DNA from: Sphingobium sp. Leaf26
GTDB lineage: Bacteria; Pseudomonadota; Alphaproteobacteria; Sphingomonadales; Sphingomonadaceae
DNA length: 37,681 bases
Direction: 5' to 3'
Assembly (NCBI RefSeq): GCF_001421665.1
Contig: NZ_LMKV01000015.1
Location: 1-37,681 of the forward strand
Position 1 is the first letter of the stretch. Every line of letters starts with the position of its first letter. This document shows, one piece after another, positions 9,558-17,126 of the stretch. The notes beneath the pieces are model-generated. The model was not told where the DNA came from and ran no database searches. It saw nothing but the letters and a program-made list of their open reading frames with translations. The position numbers and the translations under genes were made by a program.

Positions 9558-10219
9558 TATAAAACGAGGATCGGCTTGAAACGCCGCACATGATCGACAC
9601 GATCGTCGAGAATGAGATCGTCTTGCTCGACCCAGCTATGCGCCGAGAAGGGATGCAACTGCACGCCAAAGACCAGCCTCGCATCATGGCCGCGCTGCTG
9701 CGCATGACGGTAGAGCGCCAGTGCCCGGATCAGGCAATGATCGACTGGGAGATAGTAGCGACGCGACGCCTCATAGGCAGCGCACAGTCGCCGCATGCCG
9801 GGCGCGGACGATCCAGGGACAACAGGCAGTGGCGTTGCTTCCCTAAGCCGACGCAGGGTCGTCGGCAAACCCTGCCGCTTCAATGTGCGACGCATTGCCG
9901 CCAAACGGACAATAATCTCAGGAATCTGGGCCGCTATGCGTGAGGTGCCGTCCTCTTCGTCGAATATGCTGCGCCCGGCTGGTATATGCTGACAGGGTTT
10001 GAGTGGCTTGGCACCTTCACCGTAGCCAATGATTCCCGCAGCGTGCAGCGGCGCTATCTCCTGTTCTGGAACGCCCGCATCGGGGGACTTCAGGAGCTTT
10101 TGAAGACTGTCGCGCGCAGGCCCTGACAGACTAAAATAGCGATCCGCCTCATAATCCATGAAGATGAGGTGATGCTGGATTTCACAGAATGTCAGTCCGG
10201 GGCGAAGCGACAAGGCCAT
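9557..10219 (-). CDS. Lasso peptide B protein: RRE plus leader peptidase
   Basis: 220 residues from ATG 10219, which has GGAAAGG upstream; an in-frame start at 10255 lacks one. The N-terminal about 80 residues resemble a PqqD-like RiPP recognition element (LTFCEIQHHLIFMDYEADRY). The C-terminal half is a transglutaminase-like cysteine protease with Cys162 (PVDHCLIRAL), His194 (FSAHSWVEQ) and an Asp near 205 (LILDD) as the predicted triad. It would bind the precursor's leader and cut before the core Gly1. This is the single-gene (undivided B) form usual in proteobacteria. It lies between the precursor (57 bp upstream) and the C gene, which it overlaps by one base. Confidence 0.92.
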   Translation of the reverse strand: MALSLRPGLTFCEIQHHLIFMDYEADRYFSLSGPARDSLQKLLKSPDAGVPEQEIAPLHAAGIIGYGEGAKPLKPCQHIPAGRSIFDEEDGTSRIAAQIPEIIVRLAAMRRTLKRQGLPTTLRRLREATPLPVVPGSSAPGMRRLCAAYEASRRYYLPVDHCLIRALALYRHAQQRGHDARLVFGVQLHPFSAHSWVEQDDLILDDRVDHVRRFKPILVL

Positions 10220-10273
10220 GAAGGCGCCTTTCCGATGACCGGTGCGCGGGAGCACCGCGCACCGGCAGTGGTG

Positions 10274-10408
10274 TCAGTCGTCGGAAAGGCCGACCGGGTT
10301 CTGCAGCCCGATCTCGTCACCCTGGCCAAGGCCCGGGCCCTTGGTCTCGACGCTGATTGCGCCAAGGTCGATCATATCGTCGTTGCGACGTTCGACAGTG
10401 TTTTCCAT
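10274..10408 (-). CDS. Lasso peptide precursor (A)
   Basis: 44 codons from ATG 10408, preceded by GAGGAACGTGTG. An in-frame start at 10456 would add 16 residues. Leader: residues 1-23, ending SVETK, with the conserved Thr at position -2. Core: 21 residues beginning GPGLGQGDE and ending NPVGLSDD (10277-10339). Gly1 with Asp8 would give an 8-residue ring, leaving a 13-residue loop and tail; Glu9 is a second candidate acceptor. The core has no aromatic, Cys, Lys or Arg residue and four acidic residues. From memory, the GPG start and GLSDD end resemble sphingonodin-type peptides, but the middle differs. It is the first gene of the minus-strand A-B-C operon. Confidence 0.9.
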   Translation of the reverse strand: MENTVERRNDDMIDLGAISVETKGPGLGQGDEIGLQNPVGLSDD

Positions 10409-10473
10409 CACACGTTCCTCTTCGATAGACCGCGATCCATTTCGCGGCACCGACAAGGATGTGCCCGGCGATC

Positions 10474-10506
10474 GATTATAAGAATTTTATAATCCGATTA
10501 TAATCG
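10474..10506. promoter_or_regulatory. Repeated GATTATAA half-sites in the lasso A promoter region
   Basis: GATTATAA at 10474-10481 and TTATAATC at 10487-10494 form a perfect inverted repeat with a 5-bp spacer. They are followed at once by the 12-bp palindrome CGATTATAATCG (10495-10506). The block sits 66-98 bp upstream of the precursor start on the minus strand and contains several TATAAT-like -10 sequences, with no good -35 visible. It is a candidate promoter plus operator of the A-B-C operon. The AT-rich block stands out in GC-rich surroundings. The remaining 10507-10851 shows no gene and separates the lasso operon from the divergent LysR gene. Confidence 0.55.
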
Positions 10507-10851
10507 CGACCGACCTTCGATCCCCACGCATAATGGACATCTGATCGACTGCTAACAGGGAGAAGGCAGCCTATTTCCGACGCGGGACGTGACCGTGCTG
10601 TGAGACATGAGTTGGGATCATGCGCCGCCGTCTTTAGCAAAGCCTGGACATACACGACAGCGACCCGGTCACGCCCGCTCTGCCGGCGGCATTGATCCAA
10701 ATCTATCCCGACATTTCTGCAATCGCAAATTCTGCCATCTGTAGGAGGTGCCGCGAGGGTTCGTTTTTCCCCCATTTCTGGGGATTTTCAGCATGAGCGA
10801 ACCGCGAAACATTGGGTTTGTCTGAAGAACCAATGCGGCGAGGGTTGGAGC

Positions 10852-11799
10852 ATGATTGAAATCCGTCACCTCCATTATGTCATAGCGACGGCGGAGCTTG
10901 GGAGTTTTAGCCAAGCGGCCGAGTCGCTGCGCATCAAGCAATCTACATTGAGCCAACGGATCCGCCATCTCGAGCAGCGGCTTGGCACCGACCTATTCGA
11001 GCGCTCGACCCGCGGCGCCCGACTGACACGCGCGGGAGACCATTTTATATCGGGCGCGCGCCAGCTTGTGGCTGATCTCGACAGCCTTCATCGCAATATC
11101 ATCATCTTTGGACAAGGGCGCTGCGGTGCGCTGAAGCTGGGCCTTTCAGGCGCAGTGCCCAGCGGCGCGGTGCAGTCTCTCATGCTGGAATTCAGCAAAC
11201 GCCATGCAGACATTCAGCTGTCTGCTGTGGTCTGTGACAGACAGGCGCTTGTACGCGACTTCGAGCGCGGCCAACTCGACGCCATCATCGTTGCAGGCCA
11301 TCTGGCCCCACCAGGCGCGGCATATCACGCTATTGGCAGCAGCCGTCTTTTTGCTGTCATGGTCTGCGACAACCCTCTAGCGTTGCGTGCGCCGCTGTTT
11401 TGGTCGGATCTGCGCGACCTTACCCTTCTACTTGCGGACAGCGCGCGCGGGGACGACCTGCTCTCCCAGATTGCGGGACGTCTTACCCTGGCCCAATCGC
11501 AGGCTGGTCTGGACCGCGCGGCGATCGTCCGTAACCCGCTGAATTTGAATGGGCTCTACCAACTGATTGATGCAGGCTGTTTTACCATCGTGCAGGAGGG
11601 CGCGTTCGCTGGCTTGCCCCCGCATCTCGTCGCCTTGCCCATCCACGAGCCCCATGGCCATGCGCGCATCGATTTTGGCCTCTGTTGGCGCGAAGACGCT
11701 AGCAATCCTGCGCTCGCCCCTTTGCTTGGGACCATCATGACGGTTGCCGAGAAGCCTTACCATTGCGATGCCTTGCAAAGGCGCGGTCCCCCGCCATGA
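10852..11799 (+). CDS. LysR-family transcriptional regulator
   Basis: 315 residues. The N-terminal winged helix-turn-helix lies in residues 1-65 (IATAELGSFSQAAESLRIKQ, QRIRHLEQRLGTDLFERSTR) and is followed by a LysR substrate-binding domain. The ATG at 10852 follows GAGGGTTGGAGC. It is divergent from the lasso precursor (443 bp apart) and convergent with the DUF2274 gene at the end of the trb operon, with a 65-bp overlap of coding ends. Either neighbour could be its target; LysR proteins most often act on a divergent promoter, which favours the lasso operon, but this is inference. The effector cannot be guessed. Confidence 0.88.
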   Translation: MIEIRHLHYVIATAELGSFSQAAESLRIKQSTLSQRIRHLEQRLGTDLFERSTRGARLTRAGDHFISGARQLVADLDSLHRNIIIFGQGRCGALKLGLSGAVPSGAVQSLMLEFSKRHADIQLSAVVCDRQALVRDFERGQLDAIIVAGHLAPPGAAYHAIGSSRLFAVMVCDNPLALRAPLFWSDLRDLTLLLADSARGDDLLSQIAGRLTLAQSQAGLDRAAIVRNPLNLNGLYQLIDAGCFTIVQEGAFAGLPPHLVALPIHEPHGHARIDFGLCWREDASNPALAPLLGTIMTVAEKPYHCDALQRRGPPP

Positions 11800-11971
11800 A
11801 CCGTTCCAACATGGGGCTGATGAGGCGTTCGGGTGAAACCTGCGCTTCACCCGTTTCGTTGGCCAACGCAGCAGCGTATCGCACAAGGTCGCGATGGACA
11901 TTGGCGGGCAATTCCAGACTGATCTTGACGGGCTTGTCGTCCGCCAGCGATCCCAGGCGCAGCTTGGCCAT
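11735..11971 (-). CDS. DUF2274 protein, last gene of the trb operon
   Basis: 78 residues from ATG 11971, which overlaps the trbI stop (TGATG). The sequence begins MAKLRLGSLADDKPVKISLE, with a ribbon-helix-helix-like pattern in the first 60 residues (PANVHRDLVRYAAALANETG). This family (DUF2274) is regularly found directly after trbI in alphaproteobacterial conjugation clusters; its role is unknown, perhaps an operon-encoded DNA-binding protein. Its last 65 bp overlap the 3' end of the convergent LysR gene. Confidence 0.8.
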   Translation of the reverse strand: MAKLRLGSLADDKPVKISLELPANVHRDLVRYAAALANETGEAQVSPERLISPMLERFMAGDRAFARHRNGKASRQPS

Positions 11972-13185
11972 CACCGATTGCCTTGAGGGGGAAGGATAAG
12001 GTCGCGCGTCATCATGACGCGCAGCGGATGGCCCGGCCGGATGGTCAAGGTCGGCGCTATCGCTATCTGACGCTGTATGATCTGTTGCCCGGCCTGATTG
12101 AAGCTGTCCTGCGACCCCCGGCGCAGCGCCCGGATGATGTCGTTGTCGCTACCGGCCGCCAATTCCGTGCCAAGGCCCAAAAGAGTGGAGATCATGGCAG
12201 CGCGCGCAACGCCACCCCAATGATTGTTTACGCTGTCCTGCAAGCCCGAAAAGCCGCTGACATCGGCTCCAGGTTGACGCTCGAGCATCATCGAACGCCC
12301 GTCGGGCATGATGAGGCGCGTCCATGCCATCAGAAGCCGCGACTGACCGGCATCGATTTGCGAATCATAGTCCCCGATCAACCTTGCGCCCTGCGGAATG
12401 AGCAGGATGCGCCCCGTCGGGCTGTCATAGACATTCTGCGTGACCTGGGCGCTGATCTGACCGGGCAGGTCGGATCGGATGCCCGTGATCAAGGCGGCGG
12501 GTATGATGCTGCCGGCCTGCAGGATGTTGGCGGACGCCACGGGTTCGATGGTAGATGAGGCGAGCGAGCGCGTGTCCATGGTGCCCGTGATGAAAGCGCG
12601 TTTCGCCGCGCTACCCGATGCCGTCGTTCCTGGTGGGGCGGCAAGGTCCGGGCCGAACGCTGGCGCGGTGGTCGGCGACCCCGTGGCGACATGCTCCGGC
12701 GCGCTGCCCGTCGATTCGGCGCTCCCCTGTCCTGTAAACAACTGGCTGGCATGCGCAGCGTCCCGTTCCTGACGCGCCTTTTGCCGTGCTGCGACGGCCG
12801 GATCGATGGCCTGGCGATCGGATGGATAGCCTTGCCCGGAAACTTGGTTGTCGTTGCCGCCCTGTTGTGCAGCAAGGATCGGCCGTCCCAGGTCACCCGG
12901 CAGTGGCGGTCCCAATTGCGGAACCTGGCTATAGTCCTTGGGCACCGATCCCAGCCCGTCGGCCTTTGCCCGGCCCTCGGTCGCATAGACTTCCTGGCCG
13001 ACCGGTTTCTCCGGCGGCTGTAGCGCATAGATGAGAGCGCCCCCGATGCTCAAACCTGCAAACACGCCCACCCCGGCCAATGTCTTGCGCGACAGGCGCA
13101 TTACCAACGGCGCATCGCCTCCCAACTTGAACGGGGCCGCCGAAGACGGCGCGGGCGAACTATCCTGCTCGCTACGGTCGCTCAT
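11971..13185 (-). CDS. trbI: Conjugal transfer protein TrbI (VirB10-like)
   Basis: 404 residues. A short cytoplasmic N-terminus leads to one membrane helix at about 33-52 (KTLAGVGVFAGLSIGGALIY), then a Pro/Gln-rich periplasmic stretch and a C-terminal TrbI/VirB10 domain from about 190 (GSIIPAALITGIRSDLPGQI, TGRILLIPQGARLIGDYDS). VirB10 homologues span the inner and outer membranes and form the scaffold of the type IV secretion core. The ATG at 13185 overlaps the trbG stop by 4 bp (ATGA). The same-strand order G-I-DUF2274 with overlaps shows a single operon. Confidence 0.94.
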   Translation of the reverse strand: MSDRSEQDSSPAPSSAAPFKLGGDAPLVMRLSRKTLAGVGVFAGLSIGGALIYALQPPEKPVGQEVYATEGRAKADGLGSVPKDYSQVPQLGPPLPGDLGRPILAAQQGGNDNQVSGQGYPSDRQAIDPAVAARQKARQERDAAHASQLFTGQGSAESTGSAPEHVATGSPTTAPAFGPDLAAPPGTTASGSAAKRAFITGTMDTRSLASSTIEPVASANILQAGSIIPAALITGIRSDLPGQISAQVTQNVYDSPTGRILLIPQGARLIGDYDSQIDAGQSRLLMAWTRLIMPDGRSMMLERQPGADVSGFSGLQDSVNNHWGGVARAAMISTLLGLGTELAAGSDNDIIRALRRGSQDSFNQAGQQIIQRQIAIAPTLTIRPGHPLRVMMTRDLILPPQGNR

Positions 13186-14183
13186 GGTCGGCTTCTCCTC
13201 CCACTTGCGATCCGTGTCAGGCGTACCCGCTGCGCCGTCTTCTTGTCCCCCATGCGCAACTCGGCTGCGCTGAAGAGTCGGTCGATGATGATGAAACGGT
13301 CCCGCACCCGATAATTGACGAGCTCGGCATTGCCGCCGCTTCCCAGGATGAATACGGGCGGCATTTCGCCCTGCGCGACGCTTGCGGGAAACTCGATGAA
13401 GACCTGGCTGCCGTCGTCGAACGCGCGCAGCGGTCGCCAGCTCGGCTTGTCCCCATCGATCACGTAGCCGAAATCCAGCGAGGCGATGTTAATGCCTGCG
13501 GCGATCGGCGCCTTTGCGGCGATAGCGGCGTTGCGCTGTCGAAGCGCGGTCAGTTCATCCTGGGGGTAAGACCAGGATACCGACGCCATATAGGTGGCCG
13601 GGGTCGCACGCAGTTCGAGATGATAGGTCCGTCGATCGGTATTGATCACCAGGTTGGTCAGAAGATCGGGTCGCGTCGGCTTTGCCAGGATGTGGACCCG
13701 TTGCGTCTCACCCGCACCGCTGAGCGTATCGCCGATAATCCATCTTACGGTATCGCCCGCGGCCACCGGACCCGCCCCAACAAGCATTTCGCCCGGTTGA
13801 AGCGCGATGTCGGTCACTTGCCCCGGCGCGGTGTAGACCTGATAAAGAGCGCCTTCCGCCCAGGGATATTGCTGCATGGCGTTGATGAAGCCATCGCGCG
13901 CGGGCTCCATGCGGGCCGCGGCATTGGCGGCGACAATCCGGGTCTTTGGATCGGCAAGGACCGGACCAGGGCCTATGGGCGGCACCGCCTTGAGTTGTCC
14001 CGGCAACGGCAGCGGCTTTGCAACAGTCACGATCTCGACCTGTTTCTCAGGTTCCGCGATGCGCACGGCAGGCGTCTCGGTTACCCCATGCAGGGCTGGG
14101 CGCGTCGCTGCGCAGGCCGTGGTCGTGTTTACGGAAATCAGCAAAGCCGCAATTGCGGCCCCGGAACGATGAACGTGCATCAT
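13182..14183 (-). CDS. trbG: Conjugal transfer protein TrbG (VirB9-like)
   Basis: 333 residues from ATG 14183, which has GGAGC 7 nt upstream and overlaps the trbF stop; the open frame extends to 14297 but the longer form would lose the signal peptide. The signal peptide is MMHVHRSGAAIAALLISVNT and the next residues. The conserved TrbG/VirB9 core includes YQVYTAPGQVTDIALQPGE and RTYHLELRATPATYMASVSW. The protein would form the outer-membrane ring with TrbI. No separate TrbH lipoprotein gene is present between trbG and trbI, unlike in the Ti plasmid arrangement. Confidence 0.94.
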   Translation of the reverse strand: MMHVHRSGAAIAALLISVNTTTACAATRPALHGVTETPAVRIAEPEKQVEIVTVAKPLPLPGQLKAVPPIGPGPVLADPKTRIVAANAAARMEPARDGFINAMQQYPWAEGALYQVYTAPGQVTDIALQPGEMLVGAGPVAAGDTVRWIIGDTLSGAGETQRVHILAKPTRPDLLTNLVINTDRRTYHLELRATPATYMASVSWSYPQDELTALRQRNAAIAAKAPIAAGINIASLDFGYVIDGDKPSWRPLRAFDDGSQVFIEFPASVAQGEMPPVFILGSGGNAELVNYRVRDRFIIIDRLFSAAELRMGDKKTAQRVRLTRIASGRRSRP

Positions 14184-14863
14184 TGGGAAAGCTCCTTCGA
14201 CCAGTTGATGGCGTTGACGAACAGGCCGAGCGGGTTCTTGCGCAGGGCATCGGGCGCGGAGGGTGGCTGGATCACGACCGTCACGATGGCCGACCACCGG
14301 CTTGTCTCAACCAGTGCCCCATCCTGATATTGCCGCTCGGTCCAGGACACGCGAAAGCTGCTGTCCGACGACCGGATCACGCTCGATATATCGACCGCAA
14401 CCTGTGCCTTGCCGACAAGCGCGAACGGGTCATTCGCCCGCGCATAATCATTGAGGACCATGGCGCCGCGATCCGTGGTGAAGTCATAGGCGCGCAGCCA
14501 TGCCTGGCGCAGGACGATTGGATCGGCCGGGATGCTGCGAACCTGCTCGATGAAGCGCGCAAGATGGAAGGCGATCTGCGGATCGGTCGGACGGTATCCC
14601 GCATCGGCGGGGCCGACGGCCTGTGCTTCGCCGAACTTGTCCACCTGCACGACCCAGGGCACGATCGAGCCGCGCGCCGATTGCCAGATCAAGCCGGCGG
14701 CGAGACCACCAGACAGCATCAGCGTGCCGAAAAAGGCGAGACGCCAATTGCGCGCCTGGACGCGCGCCGAGCCGATGCGATCGTCCCAGGCCTGGGCGGC
14801 ACGTTGGTAAGGCGTGACCGGCTCCGGGGTTTGGCCGTACCGGATGGATGGTCGTTTGAACAT
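14180..14863 (-). CDS. trbF: Conjugal transfer protein TrbF (VirB8-like)
   Basis: 227 residues starting MFKRPSIRYGQTPEPVTPYQ at ATG 14863; the longer open frame to 14989 lies over trbL coding sequence and is rejected. One N-terminal membrane helix is at about 41-60 (LAFFGTLMLSGGLAAGLIW), followed by the VirB8/TrbF periplasmic domain (ARFIEQVRSIPADPIVLRQA; FRVSWTERQYQDGALV). VirB8 homologues act as assembly factors of the mating channel. Two bases separate it from the upstream trbL stop, and its own stop overlaps the trbG start. Confidence 0.94.
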   Translation of the reverse strand: MFKRPSIRYGQTPEPVTPYQRAAQAWDDRIGSARVQARNWRLAFFGTLMLSGGLAAGLIWQSARGSIVPWVVQVDKFGEAQAVGPADAGYRPTDPQIAFHLARFIEQVRSIPADPIVLRQAWLRAYDFTTDRGAMVLNDYARANDPFALVGKAQVAVDISSVIRSSDSSFRVSWTERQYQDGALVETSRWSAIVTVVIQPPSAPDALRKNPLGLFVNAINWSKELSQ

Positions 14864-14865
14864 GG

Positions 14866-16146
14866 TCAGTCCCTTCCGCTCAGATCGATCGACGCGCCGC
14901 CACCTCCGCTGTCGCCACCGCGCAATGTGTGGGCGGCGGTCGAAACCCCGTGGGCGATCGCCTGACGCTGGCGCATTGCCGTCGCCCATTTTGGCGGCCC
15001 GGACGCAGCCTCAGCGCCATCACTGATCGTCGATGCGCCCGATTTTCCGGCGTTGAAGCTTTGCTTCATTGCATCGGCAGCGCGGCGCAGCGGTGATGTG
15101 GCGGCAGAGCCGGCCGCTCTTCCCAACGCACCGATCCCGCCCGCGACCGCGTCTCCCCCGCTCTTGCCCGCTGCACCGGCGCTATAGGTGGCGCTGGTCG
15201 ATCCGGCCGCACGGGCGGCGGCGCTCGATGCGCTCGCTGCGGCCCCACCGACAGCGCCGGCCGCGAGGCGGGCGCCTGCGGCCCCGCCGGCCAGGGTGGC
15301 GCCGGCTGCAATCGCCGTCCCCGCCGCTGCGCCTGCACCAAGCTGCGGCCCCCCAGTGACGATGCCGTTGGCGATGCCGGGGCCGAATATGCCCAGACCA
15401 AGCAACGCCAATGAGGCGAGCGCAATCGACATGGCCTGTTCCGCAGTCGGTGCTGTTCCACCCAGCGCATTGATGAACTGGTCGAACAGTCCTGTGCCGA
15501 TGCCGGTGATGACGGCGAGAACCAGAATCTTGATGCCGCTCGATACGATATGGCCAAGCACCCGCTCCGCCATGAATGCCGTCCGCCCAAAAAAGGCGAA
15601 GGGCAGCAAGACGAACCCGGCCAGCGTCACCAGCTTGAACTCAATGAGCGTGATGAACAGCTGTACGGCAAGAATGAAGAAGGCGAGGATTACGATCATC
15701 CAGGCGAGCAGCAGCACGGCGATCTGGACGAAATTAGCGAAAAACGAGGTGAACCCCATCATCTCGGACGCGGACGTGAGAAGCGGTTCGCCTGCATCAA
15801 GCCCAACCGCGGCAACGCTACCCGGCTTCATGAACTCGGCGAGGCCGATGCTGGCGCCGCTGGCCTTGAGGCCGAGCCCGGCAAAGGACTGGAACAGGAT
15901 TTGCGAGAGCGAGGAGAAGTTGCCGATGATGAAGGCGAAGAAGCCGATATAGAGCGTCTTCTTGACCAGGCGTTGCAGGACATCCTCGTCGGCACCCCAT
16001 GCCCAGAACAGCCCGGCAAGTGTCACGTCGATTGCGATCAGCGTGGTCGAAAGAAACCCTATTTCCCCGCCGAGAAGGCCAAAACCGGAATCGATATAGG
16101 CCGTGAAGGTCGCCAGGAACCCGTCGATGACGCCGACATCATTCAT
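14866..16146 (-). CDS. trbL: Conjugal transfer protein TrbL (VirB6-like)
   Basis: 426 residues from ATG 16146 (MNDVGVIDGF), which has an AGGAG 10 nt upstream; the in-frame ATG 16188 is a possible longer start. Several membrane helices lie in residues 1-270 (for example IAVLLLAWMIVILAFFILAV and LASLALLGLGIFGPGIANGI). A long Ala/Gly-rich segment covers about 270-360, and the tail is polar. This is the polytopic inner-membrane component of the trb channel. The Ala/Gly tract is typical of TrbL. It follows trbK with a 4-nt gap. Confidence 0.93.
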   Translation of the reverse strand: MNDVGVIDGFLATFTAYIDSGFGLLGGEIGFLSTTLIAIDVTLAGLFWAWGADEDVLQRLVKKTLYIGFFAFIIGNFSSLSQILFQSFAGLGLKASGASIGLAEFMKPGSVAAVGLDAGEPLLTSASEMMGFTSFFANFVQIAVLLLAWMIVILAFFILAVQLFITLIEFKLVTLAGFVLLPFAFFGRTAFMAERVLGHIVSSGIKILVLAVITGIGTGLFDQFINALGGTAPTAEQAMSIALASLALLGLGIFGPGIANGIVTGGPQLGAGAAAGTAIAAGATLAGGAAGARLAAGAVGGAAASASSAAARAAGSTSATYSAGAAGKSGGDAVAGGIGALGRAAGSAATSPLRRAADAMKQSFNAGKSGASTISDGAEAASGPPKWATAMRQRQAIAHGVSTAAHTLRGGDSGGGGASIDLSGRD

Positions 16147-16423
16147 GTCCGGCACGCTCCTGCCCATCTGATCGGGCGCTGCGGCCATCATCTGTGCCGA
16201 AGAAGCGGCGTCGCTCGGCTTCCCAGGCCGCTTCGCAGGTTGGATCCTGTGCCGTGACGTGCCGACAGCGAATAAGGGCGGCCGCGCGATTCTCGGTCGA
16301 TACCGGCACCTGTGGTATCTGTTCAGGGGGCGTGCCCCGTTGCTGGTGCATGACCGTGAGCACTGCAACCGTCAGCATGCCACCGCCGGCGAGGCCTGCC
16401 AGCGCCAGGCGTTCGCTCCGCAT
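16139..16423 (-). CDS. Putative entry-exclusion protein TrbK (alternative type)
   Basis: 94 residues from ATG 16423 (MRSERLALAGLAGGGMLTVA), with an N-terminal membrane helix at about 5-23 and then a polar domain with two Cys (LIRCRHVTAQDPTCEAAW) about 10 residues apart. Position between trbJ and trbL, size and the Cys pattern match the 'TrbK-alt' entry-exclusion family. Such proteins prevent redundant transfer into cells already carrying the element. The end overlaps the start of trbL; trbJ ends 1 bp upstream of its ATG. Assignment is mostly by context and family shape. Confidence 0.75.
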   Translation of the reverse strand: MRSERLALAGLAGGGMLTVAVLTVMHQQRGTPPEQIPQVPVSTENRAAALIRCRHVTAQDPTCEAAWEAERRRFFGTDDGRSARSDGQERAGHE

Positions 16424-16424
16424 C

Positions 16425-17126
16425 CTATTGGCCCGAACGCGCCATGAAGCGCTGGAATCGGACGCGGCCCTCCGCCTCTGCAGTGGCCGCGCGCGCCGCT
16501 TCGATCGTCTGCGCCCGGCCCTGCGCTGCGAGCATGGCGGTGATATCGGCCAGTTGCTGGGATTGGAGCGCGAGAAGCTGATTTCCGGCTTGGGCAGCTT
16601 GCAACGCGCCCGATGCCGACTGGCTGGCTGAAACAAGATCGTCCATCGAGGTCCGGGTGCCGTCGATGTTGCCGACCACCCCGGCCTGAACCTTAAGCGC
16701 ATCCTCGAACGCATCGACGCTGGTGGACCAACGGTCCCGGGCGCCGACGACCAGATCGGCGTCTGAACTCGACAGCGCTATATCGCCATATTTGGTGGAG
16801 AAGGCCTGCTCGATCTGGGTCACGTCATAGGCCAGGCGCTGTGCTTGCCCCAGCAGGCGCTGGGTCTGCCGCACCTGCTGCTGGAGCGCCTGAAGGCTGC
16901 TGAACGGCAAACTGGCGAGGTTTTTCGTGTCGTTGAGGAGCGACGTCGCTTCGTTCTGCAGCGACCGGATCTGGTTATTGATCTGCTGCAAGGCGCGCGC
17001 GGCCTGCATCACATTGGAGGCATAGTTGGTGGGGTCATAGACGACCAACGCCTGTGCCGGTGTCATGGCTAGCGCGAGCGCAACAGCGCACAGACCAAGC
17101 CGGCGAAAAATGAAGCGGGATCTCAT
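16425..17126 (-). CDS. trbJ: Conjugal transfer protein TrbJ (VirB5-like)
   Basis: 233 residues from ATG 17126, overlapping the trbE stop (ATGA). The signal peptide MRSRFIFRRLGLCAVALALA...PAQA is followed by the family start VVYDPTNYASNVMQAARALQ. The rest is long amphipathic helix or coiled coil rich in Gln. TrbJ is a periplasmic component associated with pilus formation and exclusion. Confidence 0.93.
   Translation of the reverse strand: MRSRFIFRRLGLCAVALALAMTPAQALVVYDPTNYASNVMQAARALQQINNQIRSLQNEATSLLNDTKNLASLPFSSLQALQQQVRQTQRLLGQAQRLAYDVTQIEQAFSTKYGDIALSSSDADLVVGARDRWSTSVDAFEDALKVQAGVVGNIDGTRTSMDDLVSASQSASGALQAAQAGNQLLALQSQQLADITAMLAAQGRAQTIEAARAATAEAEGRVRFQRFMARSGQ

Noticed and set aside
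10476..10775. A second lasso precursor upstream of the first
   Set aside because: The minus-strand frames here have no leader-like Thr at -2 before Gly and no Asp/Glu at ring position 7-9.
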